Below are positions 23,735 through 35,439 of a stretch of DNA of 64,000 nt, in pieces (positions within the stretch are counted from its first letter, which is position 1; every line of letters begins with the position of its first letter). The notes under the pieces are model-generated. The model had not been told where the DNA came from. It saw only the letters and a program-made list of their open reading frames with translations, and ran no database searches. This DNA comes from Pomphorhynchus laevis. Taxonomy: Eukaryota; Acanthocephala; Palaeacanthocephala; Echinorhynchida; Pomphorhynchidae. The position numbers and the translations under genes were made by a program. Location: positions 124,001-188,000 of the forward strand of contig WNNJ02003704.1 of the NCBI GenBank assembly GCA_012934845.2, given 5' to 3'.

Positions 23735-26700
23735 ATTTATATAATAATAGACCTAAAAAAATTTAGGTTTCTTATAAACATACATTTGAGATAAAAACAT
23801 ACAAAATCAGTTTGAAATTCTAAGCTGCTAACAAATAACTATTTACAAAAGTTTACAATCCTTCGAATTTTTTAATCCATCAATAACAAAGAATCACTGT
23901 GCTCAGTATCAACGCTCTGAAATCGACGCTACATGCCTAGATGAATACCTTCTTCGCTATCAAAATGCTGCAACTGCAACACGAGTGCAGCCAAATGTAT
24001 TCGCTGTAAATGTGCGCGCAATTCGAAACCTTGCACAACGTGCTCTGCTCCTAACTGCCCCAGGAAAAACCAGGTGCTGTCCACACACGCGTCTACCAAT
24101 GTCCAATTTACATCGCACTTACGTGCTACATCTGAAACTCAAAACGTTGGAACAAAAAGTCCGCAGAACATTCTTCAGACAGAACTTGAGCCTATAACTG
24201 CAACCATCTCGCAACTCCAATCTTCATCAGATACTCTCTCGGTGGAGTCGATATTGCATGAAGTTATTCTTTGGAAACCAAACCTGTTTAGACTACCAAG
24301 ATGCATCGGATCTAAGCGATTTATCTCAGAGCTTGCACGGATATATGAATTAGCATCCACAAACGATTGCTCGCTTTCACTCGCGGTTGTCATCAGTCAG
24401 TTAATCCTCCAGCGCCCTGCTAAAGCGAACCCTAAGCAACTAAAACAAATTCTCGATCGCAGACTTGATTGTTGGACAAGCGGAGATATGCAAACGCTGC
24501 TCAACGAAGCTCGTTTTCTCCAGTCTCAGTCTTCCCACAAGCTATATGATCCTCTAAATAATGATATTCTGAAAACTGTTCAGAAGCTTGTTCTTGGTGG
24601 GAAAATGACAGCTGCTGTCAAATTACTTGAATCAAATGATGGTACAGAACATCCTCTTCGAATAGACGAAATAATAGACGGCCAAACAGTGAGACAAATT
24701 CTTATTGATAAGCATCCGATGGCTTCAGCAAAATCTGATGACGCCATTCTGCGCAGGCCTATCGATGACATTCCTGAGTTTCACCCAGTTGCATTTGATT
24801 CTATTGACTTTGAACTGATCGTTGCCAACTCTAAGAAAGTAAAGGGAGGAGCGGGCCCGTCCGGATTAGATGCAAGAGCATGGCATCGAATGTTGGTTGA
24901 CTTTGGGGCAGAATCGAAACGTCTAGCTGAATCACTTGCATCTTTCGCTCGACAATTAGCATTAAATCCAATCTCACAGGAGTCGATGACAGCCTTCACC
25001 GCTAGTCGCCTTATTCCTCTTAGCAAAAATCCTGGCGTACGTCCTATAGGAATAGGAGATGTTTCCAGACGCATTATATCTAAATCAATATTGAAAATAA
25101 TATCACCCCAACTGCAAACAATATGCGGGAACGTCCAATTCTGCGCCTCGCAGCGTGCTGGCACCGAATGTGTTATTCACGGTATTCGTGACTCGTTGAA
25201 GAGAAATCCTACATTCGTGCTACTCACAATAGATGCTGACAACACATTCAACAGAGTGAATAGAATGACCGCTCTCTCAAACATGCCAAATATCTGTCCA
25301 GCATTGAACACAGTCCTTTCTAACCTATACAGAAAGCCGACACTGCTAACAATTGACAGTGAATTCTTACTATCTGCTGAAGGATTTACACAGGGCGACG
25401 TCTTTTCGATGGCAGCATTTGCCTCTGCAACACTTCCGTTACTACTCCGTATCAAAAGAACTTGCCCAAACATTAAACAGTTATGGTACGCAGACGACGG
25501 CAACCTCATAGGTTCCCCACAAGATGTCATTGAAGCATTTAAGTTGCTTCAATCCTTCGGCCCCTCATATGGCGTACACTTGAATCCGGGAAAATGCAAG
25601 GTATATTCCAACGGGAACGACATCTCGACTTTCCAATCGTTACTTGATAACGCTGGAGTCTCCATCGTTGAGGATGGCTTACCCGTTCTTGGAGTACCAA
25701 TCGGATCAGCCGAATACATAGAGACGTTTATACGATCATCAGTTTCCTCCCTTTGCACATTAGTGTCACAGTTGAAGAAAGTAGGAGAGTTAGACACTCA
25801 GGTTGCATACGTGTGCTTAATTAAGTCTATTCAGCATAAATGGACACATACTCAACGATGCTATGAATGCCCCTCTGCGTGGTTCGCACCTCTGACACTG
25901 AAACTAAAATCTACAATATCACATCTTTTTGACATTGATATTTCTCAAGACGATATCTTATGGCGCACATGCCAGTTGAGTTTTCGCAACGGCGGTTTAT
26001 GCATTAGAGATCCGTCCACGTTACCAAGCAACGAATATCGATCATCGACCTCAGTGTGTGAGCCAAGCATACAAGGATATATTGGCTCGGTACTTAATTC
26101 TATGCAGGAGACAATTATTAAAAATCTACGGGCAGCAAAAGCCTCTAGTGAAAAGCTTGACCAAGAAGATATTTTGAGCAATGCGAGTGGAATTCTGTGT
26201 ACCGCAATTGAGCATGCTTCAACAACAGGGGCTTCGTCATGGCTATCCGGATATCCTACATTCGATCGAGCAACTCGATTAAGTAACATCGAGTTTTGTG
26301 ATTCTATTTCTTCTAGATACGGAATTACGCCTAAATCCGCACCAACTCAATGTAAATGTAGGCAGATTAATACAGTTGCCCATGCTCTCTCATGCCCATT
26401 CGGTGGTCTTCCGTCGATGCGACACGATGCCGTGCGCGATTTTATTGCCTATCAGCTAACAGAAACATCGTATAACGTACAAGTCGAGCCGCTGCTTACA
26501 CCAGTCCCGCCAAACTTTGACTTTAGAAACGGCTTAACGACAAAAGACCGTGATGCTAGGCTCGACATTGCATGCTCAGGGTTGTATGGTGATAGGAGTG
26601 AGCGAACTTTCTTCGACATTTGCGTGTTTAACGCTTTCGCTCAGTCCAACTCCTCCAAGACACCAGAGTCCTGCTATAAGTACCACCAACAGCGAAAGCG

Positions 26701-27043
26701 CAGTAAATATCTCGAAAGAATAACAGAGTTCGAGCGGGGGTCTCTTGTACCCGCCGTCTTCTCATTCTCAGGTGGAAGCGGTGAAAATGCCACACAACTT
26801 TTAAGACGGATCGCATCTAAATTGGCAAATAAGCGAGCAAGCAGATACCCTGACGAGCTTACAAAGCTTAGAACGCGTCTAGGCCTATTACTTGCAAAAA
26901 TGACATCGCGATGCATCAGAGGAACGCGATCTGCAATCGGACGTCCAGAATTTTGAACCCAAACTGAACTTAATTATCATTTACGGGCCCATTTGCGGGT
27001 AACCCAGAGATTGTAAAATAATAATAGATTTATATAATAATAG
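23735..27043 (+). mobile_element. Family E LINE, apparently full length with 16-base target duplication (copy E3)
   Basis: The exact 16-mer ATTTATATAATAATAG occurs at 23,735-23,750 and again at 27,028-27,043, bracketing 23,751-27,027. The left copy is in the AT-rich 3' tail of family A copy A2, so E3 inserted into A2's tail and is younger. The element starts with an 18-base inverted repeat (ACCTAAA, four A, TTTAGGT), has a 182-base leader, one ORF, and a 71-base 3' UTR with GGGCCC...GCGGGTAACCC that could fold, ending GTAAAATAATAATAG. The surrounding DNA is repetitive, so the duplication deserves a check, but the 16-mer is not a simple repeat. Confidence 0.7.
23933..26956 (+). pseudogene. Family E polyprotein: cysteine cluster, RT, CCHC, restriction-like endonuclease
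   Basis: From ATG 23,933 the frame reads MPR, TGA (23,942-23,944), then IPSSLSKCCNC and onward without a stop to 26,956, 1,007 codons. Copy E1 starts MPKGVPASIPRCCSC, so this ATG is homologous and the TGA replaces a glycine codon. Residues 12-42 hold nine cysteines spaced like a CXC (tesmin/TSO1-like) zinc domain. The RT includes RLIPLSKNPGVRPIGI, LLTIDADNTFNRV, FTQGDVFSMAAFA and LWYADDGNLIG (YADD at about 519-522). After the thumb come a finger CKC-x7-H-x3-C (about 807-819) and RHDAVRD. Endonuclease-like R876-L-D878 and F-F-D895 follow, then FVFSFSGG-like blocks. This domain order is that of RLE-type non-LTR elements (R2/NeSL/Hero-like), which nick DNA and prime reverse transcription there. 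No other inactivating change is visible. Confidence 0.85.
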
Positions 27044-27270
27044 ATTATTATATAATCTATTATTAATAATAGATTATAATTATTAATAATCTATTATTAT
27101 TAATAATAGATTTATTATTAATAATAGATTTATTATTAATAATAGATTTATTAATAATAAATTAATAAATCTATTAGGGGAAATAGATTTATTTCCTCCC
27201 TTTAATAATAGATTAATAGATTTATAATAATAAATAATAGATTTATTATTAAGGGGGAAAGGGTGGGAAA
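27044..27270. repeat. AT minisatellite with 18-base unit
   Basis: Built around ATTATTAATAATAGATTT, three near-perfect units at about 27,094-27,150, surrounded by related TAATAATAGATT variants in both orientations and two G-rich interruptions (TAGGGGAAAT, AAGGGGGAAAGGG). It directly follows the right flank of E3, and its units resemble both the E3 and A2 tails. Confidence 0.75.
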
Positions 27271-27343
27271 AATGAGTCCTCTGATTGATAATACTTCTTA
27301 TAGTGAGGTAGGAATAGTGTCGGTAGCAGACACTTCAATATGA

Positions 27344-30340
27344 CTAAAACCAAATTCTCCATTTGTAGAGTCTGAATCCGATTTTATTGACCTACGTCGT
27401 TTTCTGCTGTTTAATGTAGAAGGTTTAGAAACACTTTTAAAAGAAGAATTTAGTGATTACCTTTTATCTTTTGACATCATAGTACTTTTGGAAACTTTCG
27501 CTACCTCTCCTATTACATTAAACTCATTTTATACTTTTGAAATTTTAGCTACTCTAGGCGATCGCGGTCGACCGCGTGGAGGTGTATTTTTGGCCGTCAA
27601 TAGACTGTTGAGAGATTGGTCTTTTAAGACTACGGAAAACGCGATTTATCTTAATTCGTCAAATTTGGTAATAATTGCTTGTTATTTCAGTCCTTCCTTG
27701 AATGCATGTGATATTATCGGTGAGTTGTCTGAACTTCTTGTAGATGTTTCATATCATAAACCTATCGTTATTGCTGGTGACTTTAACGCCAATCTTAGTC
27801 GCTCCGCTCAAAAACTTGATTTATTGAAAAAGTTCTTTGTGTCTCACGATATAACTCTTTTTGCTCCTATTGAAGGCTGGGCATATGAATTTGGACAATC
27901 TAGAAGTTGTCTTGATTTAATCTTTGCAAATTTTGGGATACATAACGTGCGTCTAGATTTTGATTCTACTTGGGCGCTACGTCGCAAACATAAGCCAGTA
28001 ATATGTATTCTAGAGGGCTTTGTGACAAACCGTAGTACTTACCAATCTGTTCAAGCCGTCAGTAGGAAAATCTCATTTGAAGCTCTTGACCTCTATAATT
28101 TGGAGAATTCTAAGCGTCTTTTGAGTAAGGGACACATTTATCACAGTTACTCTTTACTTTGCAACACACTTTTATCTTCATGTGAGATTAAAAATCCCGT
28201 TTCTCGTAGTTCGTTTAGAATGCCGGATAATTTGAGACGATTGCAGAAACTTCTACTTTCATTCTACAAGTTAAATGAATTTGCACTCTCCAACTCAGAT
28301 TTCGTATACTTACGTAGGCTTTATTTGAATGGTGTGAAAAAGTTTAAGTTGGAGAACTTATTAGCAAAAGAGCGAAGACTGCTTTCCAGAGCAGAGAATG
28401 CTCCGTGGCTTTTACACTCTAGATCTTGTAAACTTGCTTCTCGGATTCCTTTGGAACAGTGGCGTCAACATTTTGTGAATATTCTAGCTTCAACTAATCT
28501 TTCGTCTTTTAATTCTAAGGATTGTGTTCTTTATTGCCATCTAATTGACCAAAATCATCTTAATCTTAGTTTTGACTTAGACGAAATTGAGTTATGTCTA
28601 TTCAAGATGTCCTCCTGTAAAGCAGCGGGAATAGACCAATTGTGTGTGGAACACATGAGACAGACCTTCGGCTTAGTTTCGGAATATTGGCTATTTTTCT
28701 TCAATGCTATACTTAGAGGCCACCCTATCCCACTTGGTTGGCGTGATGGCATAATTAAAGTAATCTACAAGGGTTCAGGGGATCCTTCCTGTAAAGACTC
28801 GTACAGGGGAATAGCGCTACTTAATCATGCATATAAAGTTTTATCGAATTTAATGGCGTTGCGTTTGCTTCGGTTTCGCAGTGATTTGTTACCATCTGAA
28901 CAACATGGGTTCCGTAGAGGTTATTCGACACTGAGTGCTCTTCAAATTCTAAGGTCAAAGGTTCTGGATACTATACGTCAGCACTCCTCCTTGTACGCTG
29001 TGTTTATCGATTTTGCCAAGGCCTTTGATTCTATAGACAGAGCGTTGCTTTTGTCAAAGCTTCATAAATAAGTTAATGTTCATGGTGATTTTCTATTACT
29101 TCTCGAAAGGATCCTAGCGCCTAGTTCATTACGAATTTTTGACGGCATGAATTACTCCGAAGTATTTACCACCAGTCGTGGAGTACAACAGGGAGATCCG
29201 CTTAGCCCGTTATTATTCTCTTTTTTTGTTGGACCTTCCAAATTTTATTCGTTCATCAGTATCAGATGTTACAACTATATTGTATGCGGATGATTTAGCC
29301 TTGATAACATTAAATAAAATATAACGCTCAATTGGCGATTTCAGCTCTGTTAAATTATTGCGAAACTAATGGACTCATTATTAATACAGAAAAATCCAAA
29401 ATTATTAAATTCAGAAAAGGTGGACCTTGTCGTCGTGATGACGTGCTGTATATCAAGGACAGTATTTTAGAGTTCGTGCCAACATATAAGTATCTTGGAT
29501 TTTTGCTTAGCTCGCGATGGTCATTCAAAGCGCATCTATTGAAACAATCTGCAAAAGTATTGAAATCTACGAATGCTGCTTCTAAACTTGGATTACTTTC
29601 GTTTGAGGGTGCGGTTAGTTACTTTAACATAATGCTGCTACCTATTTTGAGTTATGGAATTAAATGTTTCTGGACCGATTTGTTACCAACGGATTTTCAG
29701 ATAATTGACAAATGTTTCTGGCGATTCCTAAAGCGGGTGGTAGGGGTCTCGCCCAAAGCTTCCTCTACGGCTGTGGTCGTCCTTAGTAGATCAACACCCT
29801 TGTCAGTAAAAATATCAAATGATTTACATCTTGACTCGACAGATGCTTATTTAGAAAACCGATATCTCTTTGATTCCAAAGTCAGTAGATTAGATCCTGA
29901 TATATTATGTTCCCCTGTTTACACACAATCAACTTGGAGGAACCCAAACTATCACAAACGTCCGCTTATCTGGCGTCTATCATTAGATGGCTATCATTCA
30001 AAATTTTGCATTATTCGGCTTCCTTTCCACTCTCGCACTTCCAGCTGTTATTGTCGATTTTGCTCATTATCTTGCTCTTCTCTGCTACATGTTTTTAAGT
30101 GTCTATACTTATCCTCTTTGCCATTAAAACTCATTGACAAGGGTCAGTTGTACTTGTGATTAGCTTATGCATTTCATTGTACTAACATTACAGTTTTTAT
30201 ACGCAATGTGGCTACATTTATTTTGTTTGATTATGTTGATTACTATGCTACTGTTTCTGTTACTATGCTACTGTTTCTGTTTAAGGGCTTTTGTGTTACC
30301 CGAAGCCGACAGGCGTTAACGGGAAAATAAAAACGCTGCA
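27344..30340 (+). pseudogene. Family B LINE ORF2 (APE endonuclease + RT), broken
   Basis: The open frame from 27,344 to 29,071 begins inside or at the start of an endonuclease (SFDIIVLLETF, GRPRGGVFLAV, VIAGDFNANLS, SCLDLIFANF). It enters the RT: MSSCKAAGIDQLCVEHM, IPLGWRDGIIKVIYKG, SYRGIALLNHAYKVLS, PSEQHGFRRGYSTLSAL and VFIDFAKAFDSID. A stop at 29,069 is followed by VQQGDPLSPLLFSFF, a frameshift near 29,220, then TILYADDLALITL, another break near 29,325, and ALLNYCETNGLIINTEKSK to a stop at 30,159. The end holds a SSCYCRFCSLSC cysteine block. The 3' UTR has CCCGAAGCCGACAGGCGTTA then ACGGG, able to pair as CCCG/CGGG plus GCC/GGC, and AAAATAAAAA before an ATTATTATTTA tail. No ORF1 was found upstream. 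Confidence 0.8.
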
Positions 30341-30399
30341 TTATTATTTATTAAATTAAATTAAAGGTTTTAATAACTAACAACTGATTAGAAATAATT

Positions 30400-32990
30400 A
30401 AAAACTAAACATACAGAAAAATACAATCAAAAAAAGCCAGTCGTTAAAAATTTGTTCGCTTCTTTAACTTTGTTATGGCATCAGGTCCAGCCTGATCTGA
30501 GCCATCCAGCTAATACAATACGCCGCTCTCCGGCTGAACCACCCGGGGTCTTTCGCCCCATCCCGAAGAGTCCAAGCGAAGAAGACTATGCTTGGTAATC
30601 GCGATATGAGGAGCTTAAGAAACTTTAGTCTTTGCTCTGAGGAACGTCCTCTCAAAAAGAACACTAATCGCGAGATAGTTCATGTACCCTAGAGATGCAC
30701 TTGGGTTTTCCCATTCAATGACAGATGCTGAGCCCGATTCAGGGCCCAACTAGGTTTCTTCAGGATACGTTTGAGTCTGTCCAGGTCAGCTTTCGCCGAC
30801 CAGTTCACCGTAACAGTGAACCCCAGGTATTTTACTCGACTTTGTGAAGGTGGGGAGTGGTTGATTAGTCGATATGGAAGATAGAGTTGAGAGTGCTAGT
30901 CTCTTTAATTTTTTCTTTGTTGCCGGAGCGCCATGAAAGACAACCACCCGCGATTAAGAGGAGTTTAAAATAAGATTGGATATTGGTAACTGATCTTTTA
31001 ATCTTAAAAAGAAACGACTGATGTCCGAGACTACATTATGGCACCTGCGTCCAGAGAACAGGCTGTGGTATCATCAGCGTATACCACGAGATGTTGATCG
31101 CGTTGAAATGTTTTAAAAAGTAAAACGGAGGCAGCAAGATATAAGAAAGGAGAAAGTGGACACCCTTGAGGCACAGCTGTAATAGGGTAGAACTGACGTG
31201 CATCAGGGTCGTCTTCATAGAAGAATCGCTTGCTATACAGCAATATCTCCACCATGTTAACAATTCTCGCAGGCAACCCGAGGGACCTGAGAGAGGAGAT
31301 AACAAACGGAATGGAAATGCGGTTAAATGCAGCAGAAAAATCGAAGAAAACAGCCACATCGTGTTGATGAATGTTATCCCGACAAAACTGATGCACTTCA
31401 TCTATTGCTGAATGGACCGAGCGACTTTTGACAAACCCATGAAAACTCGGCGGAATTAAATTACGCCTACTTAAATGGTTGCGGATTCTTCGCGTAAGCA
31501 CTTTTTCGTAGATGGAAATGAGGGAATTTTGAGTCGAAATGGGCCACAGGTCTTTAGGACATGAGACCGGATTACGTGTGGATAAAAAATTCTACGACTA
31601 ATATTGATGCCGGCTACATAGGATAGTGTGGCTAAAAGCATTGTGACGGCCACTTCTCTTCTTTGATCGGCTGCCAGAAGCTGACAGACCCGAGAAGATA
31701 GTGGAGCGACGGATTTGAAGGTGCCCGAAAGTGGACCCCAGGAGTTAAGGATACCTGTAACAGATAAGTCCCTGCTCCTTAAGTCACTCCATGACGGGAT
31801 TGGTTGAAGAGATTGAGTACCCCAAAGTTGTGTAGGGATAGTTACTCTTCCAAAACTCTGTCAAGGCCAATGCTCCCAATCCAACTCACAGCCATGTCCC
31901 TCCAGCAGACAAACTTCTCTTTCTTGAATAATTCCCAAAAAGAAGACTGTAAAGGGTTTAGGTGGGCAATGCTCGCCCTATCCCTGCTCAGCTGAAATCT
32001 ATATCTATAGCTCAAGTATTCATTCGAGAGGGCCTGTCTGGCAGAAACAGAGAGATTAGAAAGGTGTAGCATTTTGGCTAGGACCTTGAGTTTTGTTAGA
32101 GTGGGATTGTATATTTGACATTTATAGGTAGTCGAAAGAAATGTGATAGCTTGCGATCAGATGTAGGAATTAAATTCGGTCAAACTCTCATTACTAATTC
32201 TGGGGAAGAGTTGGATCGCTGCCTGAAAAAAGGCCACTCTGATGGGATCAAAGTGAAACCTCCTTCTAAGCAACGTATCTTCCTCTATCCGCCAACGAAT
32301 TAGGTCATGAAAGGTGGCCTGTTTTTGGCGCGACTGCTCAGTACAGATGGGTTTCATCAATCACATCTTATGAAGCAATAATATGTCGAGGGGAGAATTA
32401 GTTGTTGAGCAATGAAAGGTGGGGGACGGTGGTTTATGAATAAGGTAGTCGTTCCTGGCTCTTCAAAGTGCAAAATTAATCCAACGACAAGTTCTGTCGT
32501 TGAAGTCACCGAGTAACATGTCATAGCCACTACCTAAAATACGGCCCAGGAGCTCACTGTTCTTGTGAATTTCCCCTAGCCTAATATAGATATTGGCGAT
32601 ACTGATACGTTTCCCGTTCTTACAAAGTGATATAGCTAAACAAGACAGGGCTGGGCAAGAATAGTTTAGTAAGAGGGAAGATCTTAAGGAGCTCTTAACT
32701 AGGGTTAGGGTTAAAATACCTTGAGATGAAGAGGAGTGAGGAGGGGTTATGTACGGAGTATAGTGGTTGTAGATGTGCTTAGGGATAAATCAAGTAATTT
32801 CCTGGGGTAGACGGATAGTCCGCGTCTCTCGAAGGACTATAACATCTGCATCTATACCAGATAAAAGGCTAAGGGCAGAAGCACCTCACGAATTCCGCTG
32901 AAGGATATGCAGTGAAGAAGGCTCATGATTACTTTACATTGTGTTAAGTTAGCTGGAGTGGGATTGCCCACTCTTAGTAGGAATTAGGAG
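30400..32990 (-). pseudogene. Family A LINE ORF2, decayed copy (A3)
   Basis: Read right to left: the endonuclease start (ILQRNS at about 32,900), then a broken endonuclease to about 32,400, EQSRQKQATFHDLIRWRIEE and FFQAAIQLFPRI. Next come LHLSNLSVSARQALSNEY, RRNLIPPSFHGFVKSRSVH, VAVFFDFSAAFNRI, GCPLSPFLYLAAS and VVYADDTTA near 31,085, and the RGRSSEQRLKFLKLL and WTLRDGAKDPGWFSRRAA end. Many frameshifts separate these blocks. YADD is intact. Its 3' tail meets the 3' tail of family B near 30,345, so the two elements lie tail to tail. Confidence 0.8.
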
Positions 32991-33329
32991 AGAGAAGGTT
33001 GTGAAAATAATAAACAATTACAAAAGGAAAGATCAAATTAATCAAGATATGTATGAGATTCACTATATAACAACTATGTATAACTTACTTTGTCTTCATA
33101 TTCAAAAAGCTTTATTATGATAAAAGTTAATTATAATGATTTAAATGTAAACAAAGTAATGTGTGCTTGACGATCCCGTAATGAGATCGTCAAGCATAGG
33201 GCATCATCGAAATAATATAGAAAACAATTTAATTGAAGTTGTAGCAGACGGACGATTCCATTAATTTAACTGGAATATGGGTCGAATAATTTAATTCGAT
33301 AATTTTTACTCTAATAATTTTTATTCAAT

Positions 33330-33738
33330 TAGTAAACCAATTTATCCAGAAAGCCTTATTCTTAACAAAACCAATATTGTTATTAAAGAAGGTGTATATC
33401 TAGATATGAACATTAAATTAACATTAACTTAAACTACTATTAATTTATATCGTCAAGATGACATATTTAAATTTACAAGAAACATATTTTTGCATGAGCA
33501 TTCATGCATACCATATAATATAAAATACAATACATTAAATAATGAAATTTTAAGAATTGCAACAATATGTGATGATATTGGCTTTCTTCAAAATCATTTA
33601 AATAATTTAATAGATACATATTTTAAACTAGGTTACTATAAAAATAACATCAAGCAGAAAATAGTAAAATATATAAATCAACACAATAATATAAAGAATA
33701 AATTTAAACTCTTAGATAGGCAAATGTTTATCAAGTAA
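33330..33738 (+). pseudogene. Penelope-like RT, C-terminal piece (first unit)
   Basis: Through one stop the frame reads PESLILNKTNIVIKEGVY, LDMNIKLTLT, INLYRQDDIFKFTRNIF, CIPYNIKYNTLNNEILRIAT and CDDIGFLQNHLNNLIDTYF. In elements of this type this region follows the RYIDD box. Here it lies upstream of a separate piece that carries that box, so the order is permuted. The preceding 33,000-33,330 is AT-rich without a gene. Confidence 0.55.
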
Positions 33739-33748
33739 ATATAAATAT

Positions 33749-34270
33749 ATGGATAAAATTGAATTAATAGAATCCATAAATATTTTGATAAATCAAAATT
33801 ATTTAAAGGTAGGGACATCTATATTTAGACAAATTAAAGGTGTTCCAATGGGAGGTAATAGTAACCTAATTATAGCTGACTTATTTTTAAGCTTTATAGA
33901 ATATGAATTTGTTCATAACTGTTATTTAGATTTACATAAATCTAAATTATATAAATATATGAAATATATGTTTCGATATATTGATGATATATGTGTATTT
34001 AACTCTAGCAATTTGTATTCAATAAGCGAACAAATTTATCTAGGGTAGCCTCATTCTTAATAAAACCAATATTAATAACAAAGAAGGTATATATCTATAC
34101 AAAAACATTAAATTAACATTAACTAAAACTACTTTTAATTTATATCGTAAAGATGACATATTTGAATTTACAAGAAACATTTTTGCATGATCATTCATGC
34201 ATACCATATGATATTATATGGTAATATAATATTATTATAACATACAAGACTATAGCCATGCAGCTGTTTT
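33749..34270 (+). pseudogene. Penelope-like RT, active-site piece (second unit)
   Basis: The open frame 33,749-34,048 contains NQNYLKVGTSIFRQIKGVPM, GGNSNLIIADLFLSFIEYEF and YMFRYIDDICVFNSSN. The G-V-P-M-G and R-Y-I-D-D boxes are typical of Penelope-like RTs. After a frame break at about 34,047 the sequence repeats the first unit (LILNKTNINNKEGIYLYKNI, KTTFNLYRKDDIFEF, FLHDHSCIPYDI) and fades by 34,270. Two overlapping copies of the same family therefore lie head to tail here. No GIY-YIG nuclease domain is visible. Confidence 0.6.
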
Positions 34271-34768
34271 GTCTGCTCAATATAAAATATAATACATTAA
34301 ATAATGAAATTTTAAGAATTACAACAATTTATAACGATATTAATGACATTTTAATAATTGCCATAACTACAATGCTATTGGTTTTCAATATAATTCAAAT
34401 AATTTAATAGATGCATGCTTTAGGCAATTACTAAAAAAGAAAAAGAAAATTAATGATTTATTTTTTATTTGATGAAGATCGATGTCCTCCAGAATGTAAA
34501 TTTGCCAAATTTATTTTATGATTTCAAGTAATATATAAATGATTAATCGAATTTTTACAATGCCGTTATTATTTTCTGCTGTAGACTCTTAAAATTATTT
34601 GTTACCAATATTATAATTTTACTTAAATAAAATTATAAAATGTTTAGATTGTTACTGTTTGAATCTAATTTGCCAAACCGTGTTGCTGCCAGCATTTTAT
34701 AAATGAAAATTATAAATTGCGTTTTTAGCATAATCAGCACTTTTTAAATAGAACTGGCTATAGCGTGA
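34271..34768. other. Spacer before the duplicated block
   Basis: About 34,285-34,410 still shows weak echoes of the Penelope-like piece (AAAATATAATACATTAAATA and ATGAAATTTTAAGAATTACA). The remainder is AT-rich with no gene. Confidence 0.45.
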
Positions 34769-34909
34769 AAAATGGATGCATATTAAAATAAAGGAAATTC
34801 TTCACAATGGCTCTATTTCTTTATAATAAAACATCACTCAATAACTTGTTTTAAATAGAAACAATTTCGTATATAAATTCGAAGTGACTCAGATAATTTA
34901 TTAGCATAC

Positions 34910-34917
34910 TATATAAA
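34910..34917 (+). promoter_or_regulatory. TATA box of the 92-aa gene, copy 1
   Basis: TATATAAA lies 37 bases upstream of the ATG at 34,954, so a transcription start about 30 bases downstream would give a very short leader. A second ATATAAATTCGAAG-like site lies at about 34,870. In copy 2 the equivalent site reads TATATATA. Confidence 0.5.
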
Positions 34918-34953
34918 TTCAACATTTGTATTTTCTAAACTTAAAAAATAAAA

Positions 34954-35232
34954 ATGAGTTGGTATCCTAATTATAATAATGGTGGAGGCTATGAAGGTGG
35001 TTACGGTGGCGGATACAATACTGGGTACGGAAATGGATCATGGCAAGGAAGTAATTATAATCCAGATGATTTTGGATGGACAGATAGACAAGGATTTCTG
35101 GATCCGTCAACGAATGAATTTTTAAGACGAAATGTACCAGCTGATGCTAATATAAATGACTTCCTTCCGAAATATTTGCAGCCGACATTTCCCTCTCACT
35201 CAACAGATTGGAATCCATACAGACCTTGGTAA
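34954..35232 (+). CDS. Glycine/tyrosine-rich small protein, 92 aa (copy 1)
   Basis: Complete intronless frame from ATG to TAA. The first third is low complexity (MSWYPNYNNGGGYEGG, then YGGGYNTGYGNGSW). The rest is ordinary sequence: DRQGFLDPSTNEFLRRNVP, ANINDFLPKYLQ and an aromatic, proline-rich end STDWNPYRPW. No signal peptide or membrane segment. The downstream copy at 46,930 differs at eight residues, all substitutions, with no frame break. That is stronger support for coding than either copy alone. AATAAA at 35,297-35,302 is a plausible polyadenylation signal and TATATAAA at 34,910 a plausible promoter. I do not recognise the family; a secreted role is unlikely without a leader, and a structural or RNA-associated role is only a guess. 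Confidence 0.7.
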   Translation: MSWYPNYNNGGGYEGGYGGGYNTGYGNGSWQGSNYNPDDFGWTDRQGFLDPSTNEFLRRNVPADANINDFLPKYLQPTFPSHSTDWNPYRPW

Positions 35233-35296
35233 ATGATGAATCATTACTAAGAATTGTGGCGTTATCAAGTATAAATGATCATTTTATTCAATACAA

Positions 35297-35302
35297 AATA
35301 AA
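35297..35302 (+). terminator. Polyadenylation signal of the 92-aa gene, copy 1
   Basis: AATAAA 65 bases after the stop codon, conserved at the equivalent place (47,273-47,278) in copy 2. Confidence 0.5.
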
Positions 35303-35439
35303 TATCCAGTAGTCTTAATTTTTGTTTTGATTGCATAATTATTCTGGTTATTTCAATTATATTAAATTAAAAATAATAATTTTATAAAATAACGATGTTA
35401 AAACTTATATTAATGATAAAGAAAAAAATTGTATGGTTT

